NCBI RefSeq assembly: GCF_000429905.1 | Contig: NZ_AUCT01000010.1 | Span: 1-64,000 of the forward strand | Length of the DNA stretch: 64,000 nucleotides | Source of the DNA: Desulfatibacillum aliphaticivorans DSM 15576 | GTDB taxonomy: Bacteria > Desulfobacterota > Desulfobacteria > Desulfobacterales > Desulfatibacillaceae | Direction of reading: 5' to 3' | Shown here: positions 8,856-18,062 of the stretch, in pieces | Layout: each line of letters starts with the position of its first letter | Numbering within the stretch: the first letter of the stretch is position 1 | Notes under the pieces: generated by a model | What the model was told of the DNA's origin: nothing | The model's input: the letters and a program-made list of their open reading frames with translations, nothing else | Database searches by the model: none | Position numbers and translations under genes: made by a program

Positions 8856-10166
8856 TTATTCACAAAAAATCCGTTGGTAGCAATACCATTCTCCATTATG
8901 TTTCATTTGCTCCTTTAACTGCTTGAGGACATCCTCGGAGGCATTTATTTGACCATAATCAATATTTTGAATAGGACAGGACCCGATGCATTTCTTTTCC
9001 GTATAATATTGACAGGTTAAACATTCCTTGGATTTGTAGGCCGGGTCTCGAAAAATTGTCCACGCTTTATCATCGTGCCAAATTTTTAAAAAGTCGTTGA
9101 CGCAATCTATTGAAAACTTTCCGGCCATAAAGGGATTACGAATGTTGGGGTCAGCATCCAAATCGCTGGCCGGAGAATAGGAGCACCCGTACATGAGAAA
9201 TTGTTTATTCTTTGCATCATAATCCAAATTCGTCGCCTCGCGCCCAGCCGCACAGGCGGAGAGCTTTTTCACCACGGGATCATTGTAAAAGTGCTCTCCA
9301 AAATCCGTCGTCAATGTGGTTGTCATGCGGATTTTCAATTTTTTCATTACCCGAACCATTTCGCCAATGGCCCATTTAAATTCCGCAGAACTCATGATCT
9401 CGTTTTTTATCGACAAATTGCGAACTTGAGGCCTTAATGGAATGAAAGTTATGCTTTCCGCTCCCAGTTCTTTGACTATTCGGCCCAAGGGCTCAATTTG
9501 ATTCATGTTCGCCCGGGTTAAGACGGTCGTTAAGCGCAGCCTCATCTCAGGATTTACGGACCGAAGAAGGCGAAGGTTCCTGATTATGGTATTAAAGGTT
9601 GACGGACGATACTTATTATGAGCTTCTTCATCTCCATCCAAGGAGCAAATGGTCCAACAATTTCTATTCGCAATTTCCATCAATTTCTGTTCAGGCATCA
9701 CGCCATTGGTGGCGACCGAAACATAAACCCCCTGCTCCTGAAAGGCATCCAGGATGCGAAAAAAATCAGGATGCGTGGTGGGCTCGCCCCCGGTCAAACG
9801 CACTTCCACCAATCCATTTTGACCTAAAAATGAAGCCATTTCCAAAACGGCCTGTGTGGGGACGTGAGCAAGTCCGATTTCGGACTTAATAAAGCAATAG
9901 GAGCATTTAAGGTTGCAATTGCGGGTAATCTGAAAATAGACTCTTCTTGGAAACCGGGTATGGTTTTTGCGGGTTTTACCGATGAATACGGAATCGCCTT
10001 CCGTTGTTTCAACACGGGTTATAAATTCTCCGTTTTCATACGCTGTTGTTCCACCTAATAATGATTTAACAAATTCCTCCTTATCAATGGCCGAGAGGCG
10101 CCCTGTGGCGCTGTCAAAGCGAGAAAACTCCCCGAACTCCGGATCTTCCTGATATAACCGATACAT
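8856..10166 (-). CDS. Radical SAM/SPASM protein
   Basis: A 436-residue protein with the radical-SAM CX3CX2C motif at Cys84/88/91 (NCNLKCSYC) and the glycine-rich LTGGEPT strand after it. A C-terminal SPASM-type region contains Cys in CAAGRE, GCSYSP, CLTCQYY, KKCIGSCP and a final WYCYQRIFC, sufficient for auxiliary iron-sulfur clusters. N-terminal residues 1-75 form a separate small domain like those of peptide-modifying family members. It should cleave S-adenosylmethionine reductively to modify a peptide or protein. The start has gagg eight bases upstream and follows the previous gene by 17 bases. Confidence 0.92.
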   Translation of the reverse strand: MYRLYQEDPEFGEFSRFDSATGRLSAIDKEEFVKSLLGGTTAYENGEFITRVETTEGDSVFIGKTRKNHTRFPRRVYFQITRNCNLKCSYCFIKSEIGLAHVPTQAVLEMASFLGQNGLVEVRLTGGEPTTHPDFFRILDAFQEQGVYVSVATNGVMPEQKLMEIANRNCWTICSLDGDEEAHNKYRPSTFNTIIRNLRLLRSVNPEMRLRLTTVLTRANMNQIEPLGRIVKELGAESITFIPLRPQVRNLSIKNEIMSSAEFKWAIGEMVRVMKKLKIRMTTTLTTDFGEHFYNDPVVKKLSACAAGREATNLDYDAKNKQFLMYGCSYSPASDLDADPNIRNPFMAGKFSIDCVNDFLKIWHDDKAWTIFRDPAYKSKECLTCQYYTEKKCIGSCPIQNIDYGQINASEDVLKQLKEQMKHNGEWYCYQRIFCE

Positions 10167-10183
10167 GCGATCGCCTCTATGTT

Positions 10184-11176
10184 TTAAAGAGTCGTTTGTC
10201 TAAGTTGATGTTCGCTGGTTTGCCGTTGCCCGTTAAGAGGTTGGCGATTCGAGCAGTTGAGGCAGGGCAGAGCCTCGGCCTGGGCAAAACCCGAGTAGTC
10301 GTTTAGAAGCTCCGCCTTACGAAGTGCACGATATTTCTCATTATGCCAGATCTCGGATATGGAGTGCTTTTTGACATCTCCCATGACCACGCCGGGGTGA
10401 AGAGATTCTTTAAACAGTTCATTAAAGCAAACAACGGCGTCACCGGTTATGCCTATGTTAAACCTTGCCCAGTGCACCAGGCAAGGTTGATGTTCCAAGC
10501 TGCCGGAGCCGCTATTGCACAGTTTTGGAATGCAATCGTTATATGTGTGGTAAGAGCGGATAAAGGCGTCATGCACCAAGCCGCTGGACTTCCAGAATGA
10601 AACGAATGCTTCATCCAACACAGGGTCTTGCGATTGAACCCGGCTGACGATAAGCCTGTTGGATCCCCGTTTTGAAATCCGCTTGTGAATATATCCGATG
10701 TTTTCACAAACCAGCTCAAAAGCGTCAATTCCCTTGGTTTCCAGATAATTCCCGGAATCAATGCTATTGACGGAAACTTCGACTATACTGGCGTAATCGC
10801 AAATGGCGTCCAGATAATCCCTCCTATTGGTGACGCCGCAAGTGAACAACCAAGGCCGGGCGTTATTTTTGTGCGCAATTTGAAGAGCTTCCGGCAACCC
10901 GGGCCACAAGACCGGTTCCCCCACCGAATGAATGCGCAAACTGGCCCAGTCATGACACCCTGTTTCAGCAGCTATTTTTTCAAATAGGCCCAGGTCAATC
11001 GCCCTTGCGCCGAAACGCATTGTCCGGTTTTCGGCCGGGGTGCTTCCCACCGGGCAGTGGGAGCAGTTGCATGGACAGGCTCCCCGGAAAACCTCAACAT
11101 TGACAATATTGGGAAATATATGAGTCTGCTTTGTTGGAAAGCCTAAACACTTCCATTGCTCCTGCGTGTCTTTCAT
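10184..11176 (-). CDS. Radical SAM protein with short SPASM-like tail
   Basis: From ATG 11176 (ggagagg six bases upstream) the product is 330 residues. The cluster motif is Cys34/38/41 in CPCNCSHC, followed by a SVGEPVLWP strand that replaces the usual GGEP with VGEP. The C-terminal part has CLVHW...GDAVVCFNE and a closing LPCLNCSN, a reduced SPASM/twitch domain. A longer frame back to 11338 would overlap the upstream MBL gene by 113 bases and lacks a ribosome site. It is probably a peptide or carbohydrate-modifying enzyme acting with the neighbouring radical-SAM proteins; substrate unknown. Confidence 0.88.
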   Translation of the reverse strand: MKDTQEQWKCLGFPTKQTHIFPNIVNVEVFRGACPCNCSHCPVGSTPAENRTMRFGARAIDLGLFEKIAAETGCHDWASLRIHSVGEPVLWPGLPEALQIAHKNNARPWLFTCGVTNRRDYLDAICDYASIVEVSVNSIDSGNYLETKGIDAFELVCENIGYIHKRISKRGSNRLIVSRVQSQDPVLDEAFVSFWKSSGLVHDAFIRSYHTYNDCIPKLCNSGSGSLEHQPCLVHWARFNIGITGDAVVCFNELFKESLHPGVVMGDVKKHSISEIWHNEKYRALRKAELLNDYSGFAQAEALPCLNCSNRQPLNGQRQTSEHQLRQTTL

Positions 11177-11225
11177 TTTAAGCCTCTCCACCATATGAAA
11201 CAGATATGCCGATTCAGATAAAAAT

Positions 11226-13208
11226 TTAGGGTGCGCTTTTGGGAAATGAGTAAAAACCGTTTTCGGAGCGAACCTCGGCGTTCTCGTAGGGTGCGTTTCT
11301 CTCGTGATTTCCGATAAGCAACTTGCCGTTACTATCACCTATAGACAACCAGCCGCTTCTTTGACCTATAACTTGCGTCTTCCGGTCAGATGGAAAGCAG
11401 CGGAAGCCTTTCCGCTTTCCCTTGAAATATGAGTCGACCTTATGGGCAAACCAGGCTCTGTAACCAAGACACTCCTCACCGAACTCGCTTAACAGAGCCA
11501 GCTTACAAGATTCTATTTCTTTAACGCATGAAAAAACGCCTCTTGCGCCGAGATGTGTTTTATAAAGTCCCGAGTCGCGCAGCTCCTGGCGTTTAAGACT
11601 GCCGACATGCAGCACCATGACTGCAGGCTCAAGTTGCTTAAATACGCCCCCAAGACTCTGGCTCACCACCTTTCCGGAAGAATCTTTAGAAGAATCATAC
11701 CACCCGGTGTCTGACGTTATTCCAATATCAGGATAGCCGCGCGGAAACCTAAATACCAATCCGACGCCGTCTCCAAACCCATGCTTATCGCCATGCTTGG
11801 TTAACGTGGCAAATATATCTAGTTTACCGCCTTTTGAGTGAATAGTATGCTTGCGGCCCATTTCCTCATCCACATCCGTCAACGGTTGTATTCTGCCATA
11901 GTATGAAAAGTCCACAATGGACCGGGCATACATGTCAAAAACACCCTGGCTTAAATAAAAATCAACCTTATTGTCGGATCCTTTTAGCGTTTTATATAAA
12001 AGATTCAGCAAGGGGCCAAAAGTGGCGACGTGATCATAATGATCATGGGTGACTATTATTTGGGTGATCTGCGAGGGGTGCAATCCGGATTCATAAAAAT
12101 GCTTGATGAAATCAAATCCTGGATCAATGACTATGCCCAAATCCTTCCACTGCAAAAAATAACCGCCGCCCCCTCCTTGATTTTGCTTGATTGTTTCAGG
12201 GAGTAAAGGCGTGTAAGACCCCCAATCCCGCAGGACAAAAAATTTCCATTCATTCGGCGTTTTTATATTTTTTGAATTGGGTTTTGATTTGGCGTTTATG
12301 GCAGCATTAAACTGTTTGTCAGCCTTTTCTATTGCTTGTATGTTTTCCAAATAATCATGGGCGTCCTCGCCGGCAACAAAAAATAGCCAATCACGGCTAT
12401 CTTTTAACTGTTGTATAACCCTTTCGATCGCCCCAAGTTTAGGGTAAGTACCTTCTTCATGTATGCTATTTCTTAATAATAACGAATTCGGATGGAGCGT
12501 CCCATCAAGTTCATTTTGAAGAAGATCCTGAATCCACTCGGCAAGTATGTATATGGATGTATATTCAATTTTACTTGGTATACTTGCATCTGCTTTCGAG
12601 TTGTCATTTTTCTTTGATTTGTTATTATTGTATTTATTTATAGCATTTTTTGCAAAATCAGATCTTTCTTTTATACGACCACGGAGAGTAACTATCAAAT
12701 CTTTGCCGCCCTTAGAGCGCCACGCGCCCCATTTGCTGCTTATCTGGAATTTTGAAGATTCTTCCTTATTTTTTAGTGAGGGTTCCTCACTATTTATTTG
12801 TGAAGTTTTTTCAACATAATCTAATACTTGTCTAACCAATTCGGCCCACTCTGCATGCACGACGGCTGCAAAAAAAAGGAGATTCTCATCCTCGACCTCT
12901 GCGTAATTCGGAGAGCCTTCGAGGTTTCCAAATTGGCTCCAAACGCTTAGCCAAAAGAACTCGTCGGCCAACCCAAAGGTTTGGATAAAATCCTTTACAA
13001 TGTCCCCATTATGATTTTTTTCCCTGAGGGCTGTTTGAATCGCCTCATTTATTAGCTTTTCCCCCCTGAGCTTTAATGTGTAGGCGATCCCGTAATAAAC
13101 AAGTCCGTTGTTTTCTGGCTCTTTATCCAGGATGATGTTTAGAATGGTTTCCGCAAGTTCAGCTGGATTTCGCTCTGCATCCAGAACTTTAATCAACTCA
13201 TTAATCAT
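11226..13208 (-). CDS. Metallo-beta-lactamase-fold hydrolase with long N-terminal helical domain
   Basis: The 660-residue protein has roughly 330 N-terminal residues of helical, partly low-complexity sequence (lysine/asparagine-rich near 190-215), then a metallo-beta-lactamase domain. The metal motif VTHDHYDHV lies near 386-393, preceded by a DPG strand; a later TSDTGW gives the bridging Asp, and two histidines (LHVGS, THLGARG) could complete the site. The organisation recalls RNase Z-like and ComEC-like hydrolases, but I cannot assign a substrate. It sits between radical-SAM genes on the same strand, with aggggga-type sequence before the ATG, so it probably acts in the same pathway. Confidence 0.85.
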   Translation of the reverse strand: MINELIKVLDAERNPAELAETILNIILDKEPENNGLVYYGIAYTLKLRGEKLINEAIQTALREKNHNGDIVKDFIQTFGLADEFFWLSVWSQFGNLEGSPNYAEVEDENLLFFAAVVHAEWAELVRQVLDYVEKTSQINSEEPSLKNKEESSKFQISSKWGAWRSKGGKDLIVTLRGRIKERSDFAKNAINKYNNNKSKKNDNSKADASIPSKIEYTSIYILAEWIQDLLQNELDGTLHPNSLLLRNSIHEEGTYPKLGAIERVIQQLKDSRDWLFFVAGEDAHDYLENIQAIEKADKQFNAAINAKSKPNSKNIKTPNEWKFFVLRDWGSYTPLLPETIKQNQGGGGGYFLQWKDLGIVIDPGFDFIKHFYESGLHPSQITQIIVTHDHYDHVATFGPLLNLLYKTLKGSDNKVDFYLSQGVFDMYARSIVDFSYYGRIQPLTDVDEEMGRKHTIHSKGGKLDIFATLTKHGDKHGFGDGVGLVFRFPRGYPDIGITSDTGWYDSSKDSSGKVVSQSLGGVFKQLEPAVMVLHVGSLKRQELRDSGLYKTHLGARGVFSCVKEIESCKLALLSEFGEECLGYRAWFAHKVDSYFKGKRKGFRCFPSDRKTQVIGQRSGWLSIGDSNGKLLIGNHERNAPYENAEVRSENGFYSFPKSAP

Positions 13209-13329
13209 GCCCCCTCCCCCTTAAACAATTCTACAAAGATTACGGAATCAAAACTTGTTTGAACGCAAACTTGGCATCAAGTCCGAATCGCATTGTCTTA
13301 CTTGTAAACGGCTCAACATGAGGCTCTTG

Positions 13330-14601
13330 TCACATTAATTCGGAGCCCTTTCCCAAAGCAAAGGAGCCTTGCGAATTTGGGTTATCGAAAAAAGCGGCAT
13401 TTCGCACACAATAAGGATCCGTCCCTTCCAGGCTTCCGGTAATTGCATAAGCCGATACAGGGCAGCCTCCATTGCAGCGGCGAATATAAAACAGACAATT
13501 CTTGCAGCCATCATGACTAAGAGCCCTTGCCTTTAAAAACAATTGCGATTCATGCCATAATTTCAATATGTCTGATTTGGAACCATCAGAATTGATCCAA
13601 TAGTCATGGTCGAGACCGGAAAGATAGTTGCACAGCGTAATCCTGCCGTCAGACAGGATTCCAAAACCCATTCCTCCTAAAGCGCAACTGGAGTTATCAA
13701 AAGGAAAAGGCTTGCTTCCCGGGTTGAACTCATTTTCGCAGAATACATCGTAATTGACTCTTATTCGGCCTCCCATCAAGCCGAACTCTTTTCGCAGTTG
13801 ATTTATCCAGCGCGCCGCCTCCAGAACCTCCATGGGGCTTAGCATTTGCTTATGGTCTGCACGCCCGACGGGTCTAAGCAGGCCGATGCTCAGACTGCAT
13901 TCCAACTGAGCAGCCAACTCGACCATATGCTCCAGGCAATGCTGATTGGCTTTCATCAGGACCATGTTTATGGTGATGTGCTCGGGATGAGAAGACTTGC
14001 AGCCAGTCAAGATTTTCAGCGCAGAGACGATTTTTTGATATGCACCTTTTCCTCTTATATTGTCATTGGCGCTTTCATCGCCGTCCAAGCTGACTCTAAT
14101 GTCATTAACGCCCAAGTCAACTGCTTTCACAAGAATTTCCATGGAGGAAAGCCCGTTGGTATTTAATGACGGTATCATGCCCTGGCCAACAATCACTTTA
14201 ACAATATCGAGGAAGTCTTCACGGACAGTAGGCTCTCCGCCGGTCAGGCGAATATAGTAGGTCCCCAGGGAGGCAAGGTTTTGAAGCATTTTGGAAAGCT
14301 CGGAAAACGACATCTCCTCCGCTTTGTCCGGTTGGGAAAACTTGGCGTAGCAATGCGCGCACGACAATTGGCAGCGCTTGGTCAATTCAAGGAAAATTTT
14401 CCCCGGAGTTGCAAGAGCGTTTGAAGGCAAAGGATATCCTATCTGTTCCACATTGATCTTTCTGACGCATTTTCCGTTGAGAGCCATGTCGTCAAAATTA
14501 TCGGAGGCAGCGGCATATTGATTTTTATCCAGCATTTCAATCTTCTGAGCGATAGTATCAATAATAATCCCGCCAAAATGCTCTTTTCGGAGAATATGCA
14601 T
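13330..14601 (-). CDS. Radical SAM/SPASM peptide-maturase-like protein
   Basis: A 423-residue protein. The N-terminus (HFGGIIIDTIAQKIEML) resembles the short substrate-recognition region seen before the SAM barrel in many peptide-modifying SPASM proteins. The cluster motif is Cys77/81/84 (RCQLSCAHC), followed by LTGGEPT. The C-terminal SPASM region has CALGGMGFGI, CNYLSG, CKNCLFYIRRCNGGCP and a later YC, close to the PqqE/AnSME layout. It is the third gene of the minus-strand cluster. The likely role is thioether, C-C or epimerising modification of a ribosomal peptide; this rests on family resemblance only. Confidence 0.92.
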   Translation of the reverse strand: MHILRKEHFGGIIIDTIAQKIEMLDKNQYAAASDNFDDMALNGKCVRKINVEQIGYPLPSNALATPGKIFLELTKRCQLSCAHCYAKFSQPDKAEEMSFSELSKMLQNLASLGTYYIRLTGGEPTVREDFLDIVKVIVGQGMIPSLNTNGLSSMEILVKAVDLGVNDIRVSLDGDESANDNIRGKGAYQKIVSALKILTGCKSSHPEHITINMVLMKANQHCLEHMVELAAQLECSLSIGLLRPVGRADHKQMLSPMEVLEAARWINQLRKEFGLMGGRIRVNYDVFCENEFNPGSKPFPFDNSSCALGGMGFGILSDGRITLCNYLSGLDHDYWINSDGSKSDILKLWHESQLFLKARALSHDGCKNCLFYIRRCNGGCPVSAYAITGSLEGTDPYCVRNAAFFDNPNSQGSFALGKGSELM

Positions 14602-14710
14602 AACCTCGATCCTTTACCCTAAAACGCCGTTTTCAAAAATCCTCATTGTATGACGCCATTTTTCAACCGGACAGCCCTTTTTTGCGCCGGCTTACCGCGG
14701 CGGTAATAAA

Positions 14711-15853
14711 TCAGACAAACCCTTTATGGTGCATGGGGCTTTTTAAATACTCAATGATTTCATTGTACTTGCTTAAAGGGTGCGTGCAATGTTTGGCGCA
14801 CGCGAACTTTTTAATCCGTGTTAGAATTTCTTGTCTTTCCTGTCCTTCAAGGATCATCTTGAGAGTTCTTCCCTGCTCATAATTGATCCGTCCAATGCGC
14901 CACTTTTGTATTGAACGAAGATTGCAGCAAGGATAAACGTCGCCTTCTGCTGTAATCACAGACAGCAAGGGAGAGGCCAGGCATCTTCCCGTGACGTGCT
15001 CAATGCCATTTGCATTTTTCATAATATAGGAGCCTCGCCTGGGAGAATTTCCTTTATAAGCGTTTAAATATTTTGCATCCTGATCTGATATCCAGTGATC
15101 AACCAGAATCTTCATGTCGCCAGTGTACCCATTGGCGGCGTCGACGAACTGTTTGCGCAATTTGAACGATTCCAGGGGACTGTTTGTGGCCTGGGCGCCG
15201 ACCTCTTCAAAAAATGGGGGGCGAAAAAGAATGTAATCGGACTTTACCTGCTCGCCAAGTTTTAACGCCGCATCCACTAAATCGATCATCCCAAAATCCA
15301 TTGCAAACGATAAACCGACAATGGGATGCCTTTGATTGGATTTATTTCTAATCTCAAGTAATTTTTTCGCGCCTCCTACAACGTGCTCAAAATCGTCTGA
15401 GCCATGAACATATCGGTGGGACGACGGCGTGGGACCATCTATGCTGACCCTGACATAGTCGGCGTAAGACGCCAATACGTCCGCAATTCCGTTTATCCTG
15501 GAACCGTTTGTTACAACTCCCACTTCGAACTTGCATTTTGATGCAGTTTCCAATAAACGAGAGAACTCTGGATGCAAAGTCGGCTCTCCGCCTCCTTTGA
15601 ACACCACACCGGCAACGCCAATTTCCTCAAATTCGCCAAAGAGCCGCTCCGCAAAGTTTAGAGAAATGCAGCTTTGCCCGTGATACGGATCAACGCACCA
15701 ACGGCATTTATGATTGCAATAATTAACAGGATCAAGCTCGACCGTAACTGGAAAAATATCCTGGCCAGCGGCAAGCGCTTCTAGCTTGGGAAGAATCGAG
15801 ACAAACTTATATGGATTCAACTCGATATCTGTAATTGAACTTCCAAACTGCAT
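14711..15853 (-). CDS. Radical SAM protein
   Basis: A 380-residue protein with Cys46/50/53 (YCNHKCRWC) and FKGGGEPTLHP in place of the usual GGEP strand. Later cysteines occur in CLASPLLSVITAEGDVYPCC, a typical SPASM-entry motif, and CAKHCTHP near the end. The start, with gaggg eight bases upstream, lies 12 bases after the stop of the preceding cobalamin-type gene, so the two are coupled. The 110 bases downstream hold only very short ORFs. It probably belongs to the same modification pathway as its neighbours. Confidence 0.9.
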   Translation of the reverse strand: MQFGSSITDIELNPYKFVSILPKLEALAAGQDIFPVTVELDPVNYCNHKCRWCVDPYHGQSCISLNFAERLFGEFEEIGVAGVVFKGGGEPTLHPEFSRLLETASKCKFEVGVVTNGSRINGIADVLASYADYVRVSIDGPTPSSHRYVHGSDDFEHVVGGAKKLLEIRNKSNQRHPIVGLSFAMDFGMIDLVDAALKLGEQVKSDYILFRPPFFEEVGAQATNSPLESFKLRKQFVDAANGYTGDMKILVDHWISDQDAKYLNAYKGNSPRRGSYIMKNANGIEHVTGRCLASPLLSVITAEGDVYPCCNLRSIQKWRIGRINYEQGRTLKMILEGQERQEILTRIKKFACAKHCTHPLSKYNEIIEYLKSPMHHKGFV

Positions 15854-15865
15854 GCCGACAACCCT

Positions 15866-17170
15866 CTACTTTGCGATTTTGCTATTTATGCTATCAATTA
15901 CTCCACCATTACGTAGGATTTGCTCCGCCCGAGTCCTCCATCTTTTTACATCATTTACTCCAAAATTTTTATGCTCCAAAGCAAAACAAGACCGGCCGTT
16001 CACTCCAATCTGGACATAATCTCTAAAGTTCCGATTAATAATTTTGTATCCAAAGGAGGTCGGGCGCTTTGCGATTTCTGTGCCGGGGTAAGGAATCAAA
16101 GGATAGACCGAAAACTCGCTAAGACCAAGGTTGGTTGCTTTTAAAAAGTACTCATCAATATTTTGATCATTATCATACGGAAGTCCTACCATAAAAAAAG
16201 AACGGACCACAATGTCGGCTTCAGCGGCGTACTGCACCCGCCACTCTTGCCCAATTTGTCCTCCCTTATTGAGAATTTTTAAATTCTGAGGATTTAATGA
16301 TTCAAGGCCTACAGACATATGCACGCATCCGGCCCGCTTCAAAGAAAGGCAGTTTTTTTCCGTCAGGTGGCTCACTCGACCGAAAATCCGAAAAGAAATA
16401 TCCAACCCTGTTAATCTATCCAATACTTCATCCAAATTAGGATGTTCTGTGAAACAATCATCATTAAAACGGAAGAACCTGCATTGATCCCTAAGAGCCT
16501 CAACTTCTTTCGCAATGCTTAGCGGGCTTCTAAAAGCTACCCGCCTTGCCCCGCCCCCCATTACCACACTATTACAAAAGGCGCATCTGTGCGGACAACC
16601 GCGAGAAGCAAGGAGAGATATAACGCTTTCATTAAGAAGTTTTCGCGAATATCCACTATTGTTCACAAGATCTCGTGCAGGAAATGAAAGGGTGTCAATA
16701 TCTTCAACATGAGTCCCTTGTAGTACGCCAGCCTTGGGAGTTCCATCAATATAACTATCCAAACAACTGATCATGGCATTTTCGCCTTCTCCAACCACAA
16801 CTAAATCAACTCCTAAATCGTGTAGAGTTAGCTCAGGAAGAGCTGATGGGTTTGCTCCTCCCACGACAATATAAGAAGATGACCACGTATTGCGAATCCA
16901 ATCCACAATATGCTTAGCATATTCATGCGTTGTACAGTGGATACCGATGCCATAAACGTCTGCCTTGGGAATACTTTCTATTTTTTTATCAATATCTTGC
17001 CTATCGCTACATCCCGACATATCAAAAACGCCAATTTGTTTGAACCCCGCATCCCTAACAGCAGCTGCAATATATAGTAATCCTAAGGGGGGCTCTAAAT
17101 GGTCGTCATTTACGCATAATGATGGCGGATTAATTAACACAACAGTAAGTGTTTCTCGCGATAAAGACAT
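15866..17170 (-). CDS. Cobalamin-binding-domain radical SAM protein (class B type)
   Basis: The 434-residue protein opens with VVLINPPSL...PPLGLLYIAA, the Rossmann-like B12-binding N-terminus of class B radical-SAM methyltransferases, including VVGGANPSALPE and VVVGEGE. The SAM motif is Cys192/196/199 (GCPHRCAFC), followed by a FRFNDDCF strand. As often in this class, a classical DXHXXG cobalamin motif is absent, so cofactor binding is inferred. It is the first gene of the cluster, 40 bases downstream of the predicted transcription start. Possible reactions are methylation or ring rearrangement of an unreactive carbon. Confidence 0.92.
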   Translation of the reverse strand: MSLSRETLTVVLINPPSLCVNDDHLEPPLGLLYIAAAVRDAGFKQIGVFDMSGCSDRQDIDKKIESIPKADVYGIGIHCTTHEYAKHIVDWIRNTWSSSYIVVGGANPSALPELTLHDLGVDLVVVGEGENAMISCLDSYIDGTPKAGVLQGTHVEDIDTLSFPARDLVNNSGYSRKLLNESVISLLASRGCPHRCAFCNSVVMGGGARRVAFRSPLSIAKEVEALRDQCRFFRFNDDCFTEHPNLDEVLDRLTGLDISFRIFGRVSHLTEKNCLSLKRAGCVHMSVGLESLNPQNLKILNKGGQIGQEWRVQYAAEADIVVRSFFMVGLPYDNDQNIDEYFLKATNLGLSEFSVYPLIPYPGTEIAKRPTSFGYKIINRNFRDYVQIGVNGRSCFALEHKNFGVNDVKRWRTRAEQILRNGGVIDSINSKIAK

Positions 17171-17210
17171 AAGTTATTTCCGATTGGTTCATTTTAAACG
17201 TATGAAATAA

Positions 17211-17238
17211 ATCATACTCCATAGGAATCTTTTGTCAA
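17211..17238 (-). promoter_or_regulatory. Sigma70-type promoter of the radical-SAM cluster
   Basis: On the minus strand a TTGACA -35 box (17233-17238) and TATGAT -10 box (17211-17216) are separated by 16 bases, 40 bases upstream of the first radical-SAM ATG. This is the best-matching promoter seen in the window. Confidence 0.75.
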
Positions 17239-17239
17239 A

Positions 17240-17265
17240 CAATTACTTTGAACAATTACTTTGAA
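17240..17265 (-). repeat. Perfect tandem 13-bp repeat abutting the -35 box
   Basis: ttcaaagtaattg occurs twice in immediate succession on the minus strand, ending one base before the TTGACA box. A 13-base period places the two copies somewhat more than one helical turn apart; the position is that of an activator or repressor site for the radical-SAM operon. Confidence 0.6.
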
Positions 17266-17569
17266 TTGTGTCATCATGCAGATTCAATTATTTCGGAGGC
17301 TTTGAAAAAGGCGATTTTCAGACGATTGAAATGAATGGGAAGGATAGGGTTTCCAATAATCAGTAAAAAAAATTAGCGGAACTGATTCTCCACATTAACC
17401 AACAGCTTGAAAAAACTCACCCCCCAGCGAGAAGAACGCACCTTAAATTGATCCTATCAGCGTTTACATACAACCCATCGACTGAACCGCATCCTGGCCC
17501 CACGATCAAGGGCCAGGGGGGGATTTAGACCAGAAACTATTCAACCAGTGTTACCAACGAAAGAGCAGC
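17266..17569. other. Intergenic stretch with a hairpin and coding-like remnant
   Basis: A perfect eight-pair stem (cctggccc / gggccagg, 17493-17517, nine-base loop) lies between convergent-facing regions; it lacks a U-tract, so it is only a possible terminator. On the plus strand about 50 codons from 17373 stay open and read like protein (LAELILHINQQLEKTH), but with no start codon and a stop directly before, so this is at most a gene remnant. Confidence 0.35.
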
Positions 17570-18049
17570 CTATTTCTTGGGAGTCTTCTTATCAGTCGCC
17601 TTTTTATTCTTCCTTGCAGCAACCAACTTATCGGCCAAGCCTTTTTCTTTGGCTACCTTGGCGCGATCCGCAGAAAGAGACTTGCAAGATAGAGGCTGAC
17701 GCTTCTTCATACCGTATTTGGCCCGGTACTCATTAGCCGTCATACCATGCTGTTCCAGGTGTTTATTAGTCAGCATTTTGAACTCAGCCCCGCACTCAAG
17801 ACAGACCACAGACTTTTGGCGAATGGACCGTAAAGGAGCCTCCCTCAGTTTTAGCAGTTTCTCAGGAACTTCTTCAGCCGGTTCCGTTTCAACTTCGGGT
17901 GTTTCTCCCGCTTCCTCCATTGCTTTGATGGAGGCCAATGTTTGATATGCCTTGGTTAAGGCCTCTGCCATTTCTTCTGGGGTCATTTTGGCATGGGAAG
18001 CCTGGGCGGTAACCATTTCAGCGGCGAGTTCATAAAGTGATCTGGACAT
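17570..18049 (-). CDS. Ros/MucR-family zinc-finger transcriptional regulator
   Basis: A 159-residue protein with helical N-terminus (1-45), an acidic proline/glutamate linker, and the Ros/MucR domain: CLECG at Cys83/86, NKHLEQHGMT with His97/101, then EYR.KYGM. This gives the CX2CX10HX3H-type finger of prokaryotic zinc-finger regulators. The C-terminal tail is strongly basic (KKATDKKTPKK), which suits DNA contact. In alphaproteobacteria these proteins silence horizontally acquired AT-rich genes; deltaproteobacterial versions are common but less studied. It follows the nuclease gene by 13 bases, so both are likely one transcript, and it may control this island. Confidence 0.93.
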   Translation of the reverse strand: MSRSLYELAAEMVTAQASHAKMTPEEMAEALTKAYQTLASIKAMEEAGETPEVETEPAEEVPEKLLKLREAPLRSIRQKSVVCLECGAEFKMLTNKHLEQHGMTANEYRAKYGMKKRQPLSCKSLSADRAKVAKEKGLADKLVAARKNKKATDKKTPKK

Positions 18050-18062
18050 GGAAGGTCTCCTT

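Noticed and set aside
13209..13329. Short ORFs (17-23 codons) between MBL and radical-SAM genes as precursor peptides
   Set aside because: Weak or no ribosome sites and no leader-like pattern; less convincing than the ORF at 8622-8717.
17493..17517. Perfect GC hairpin as a definite terminator
   Set aside because: No U-tract on either strand; kept only as part of the intergenic description.
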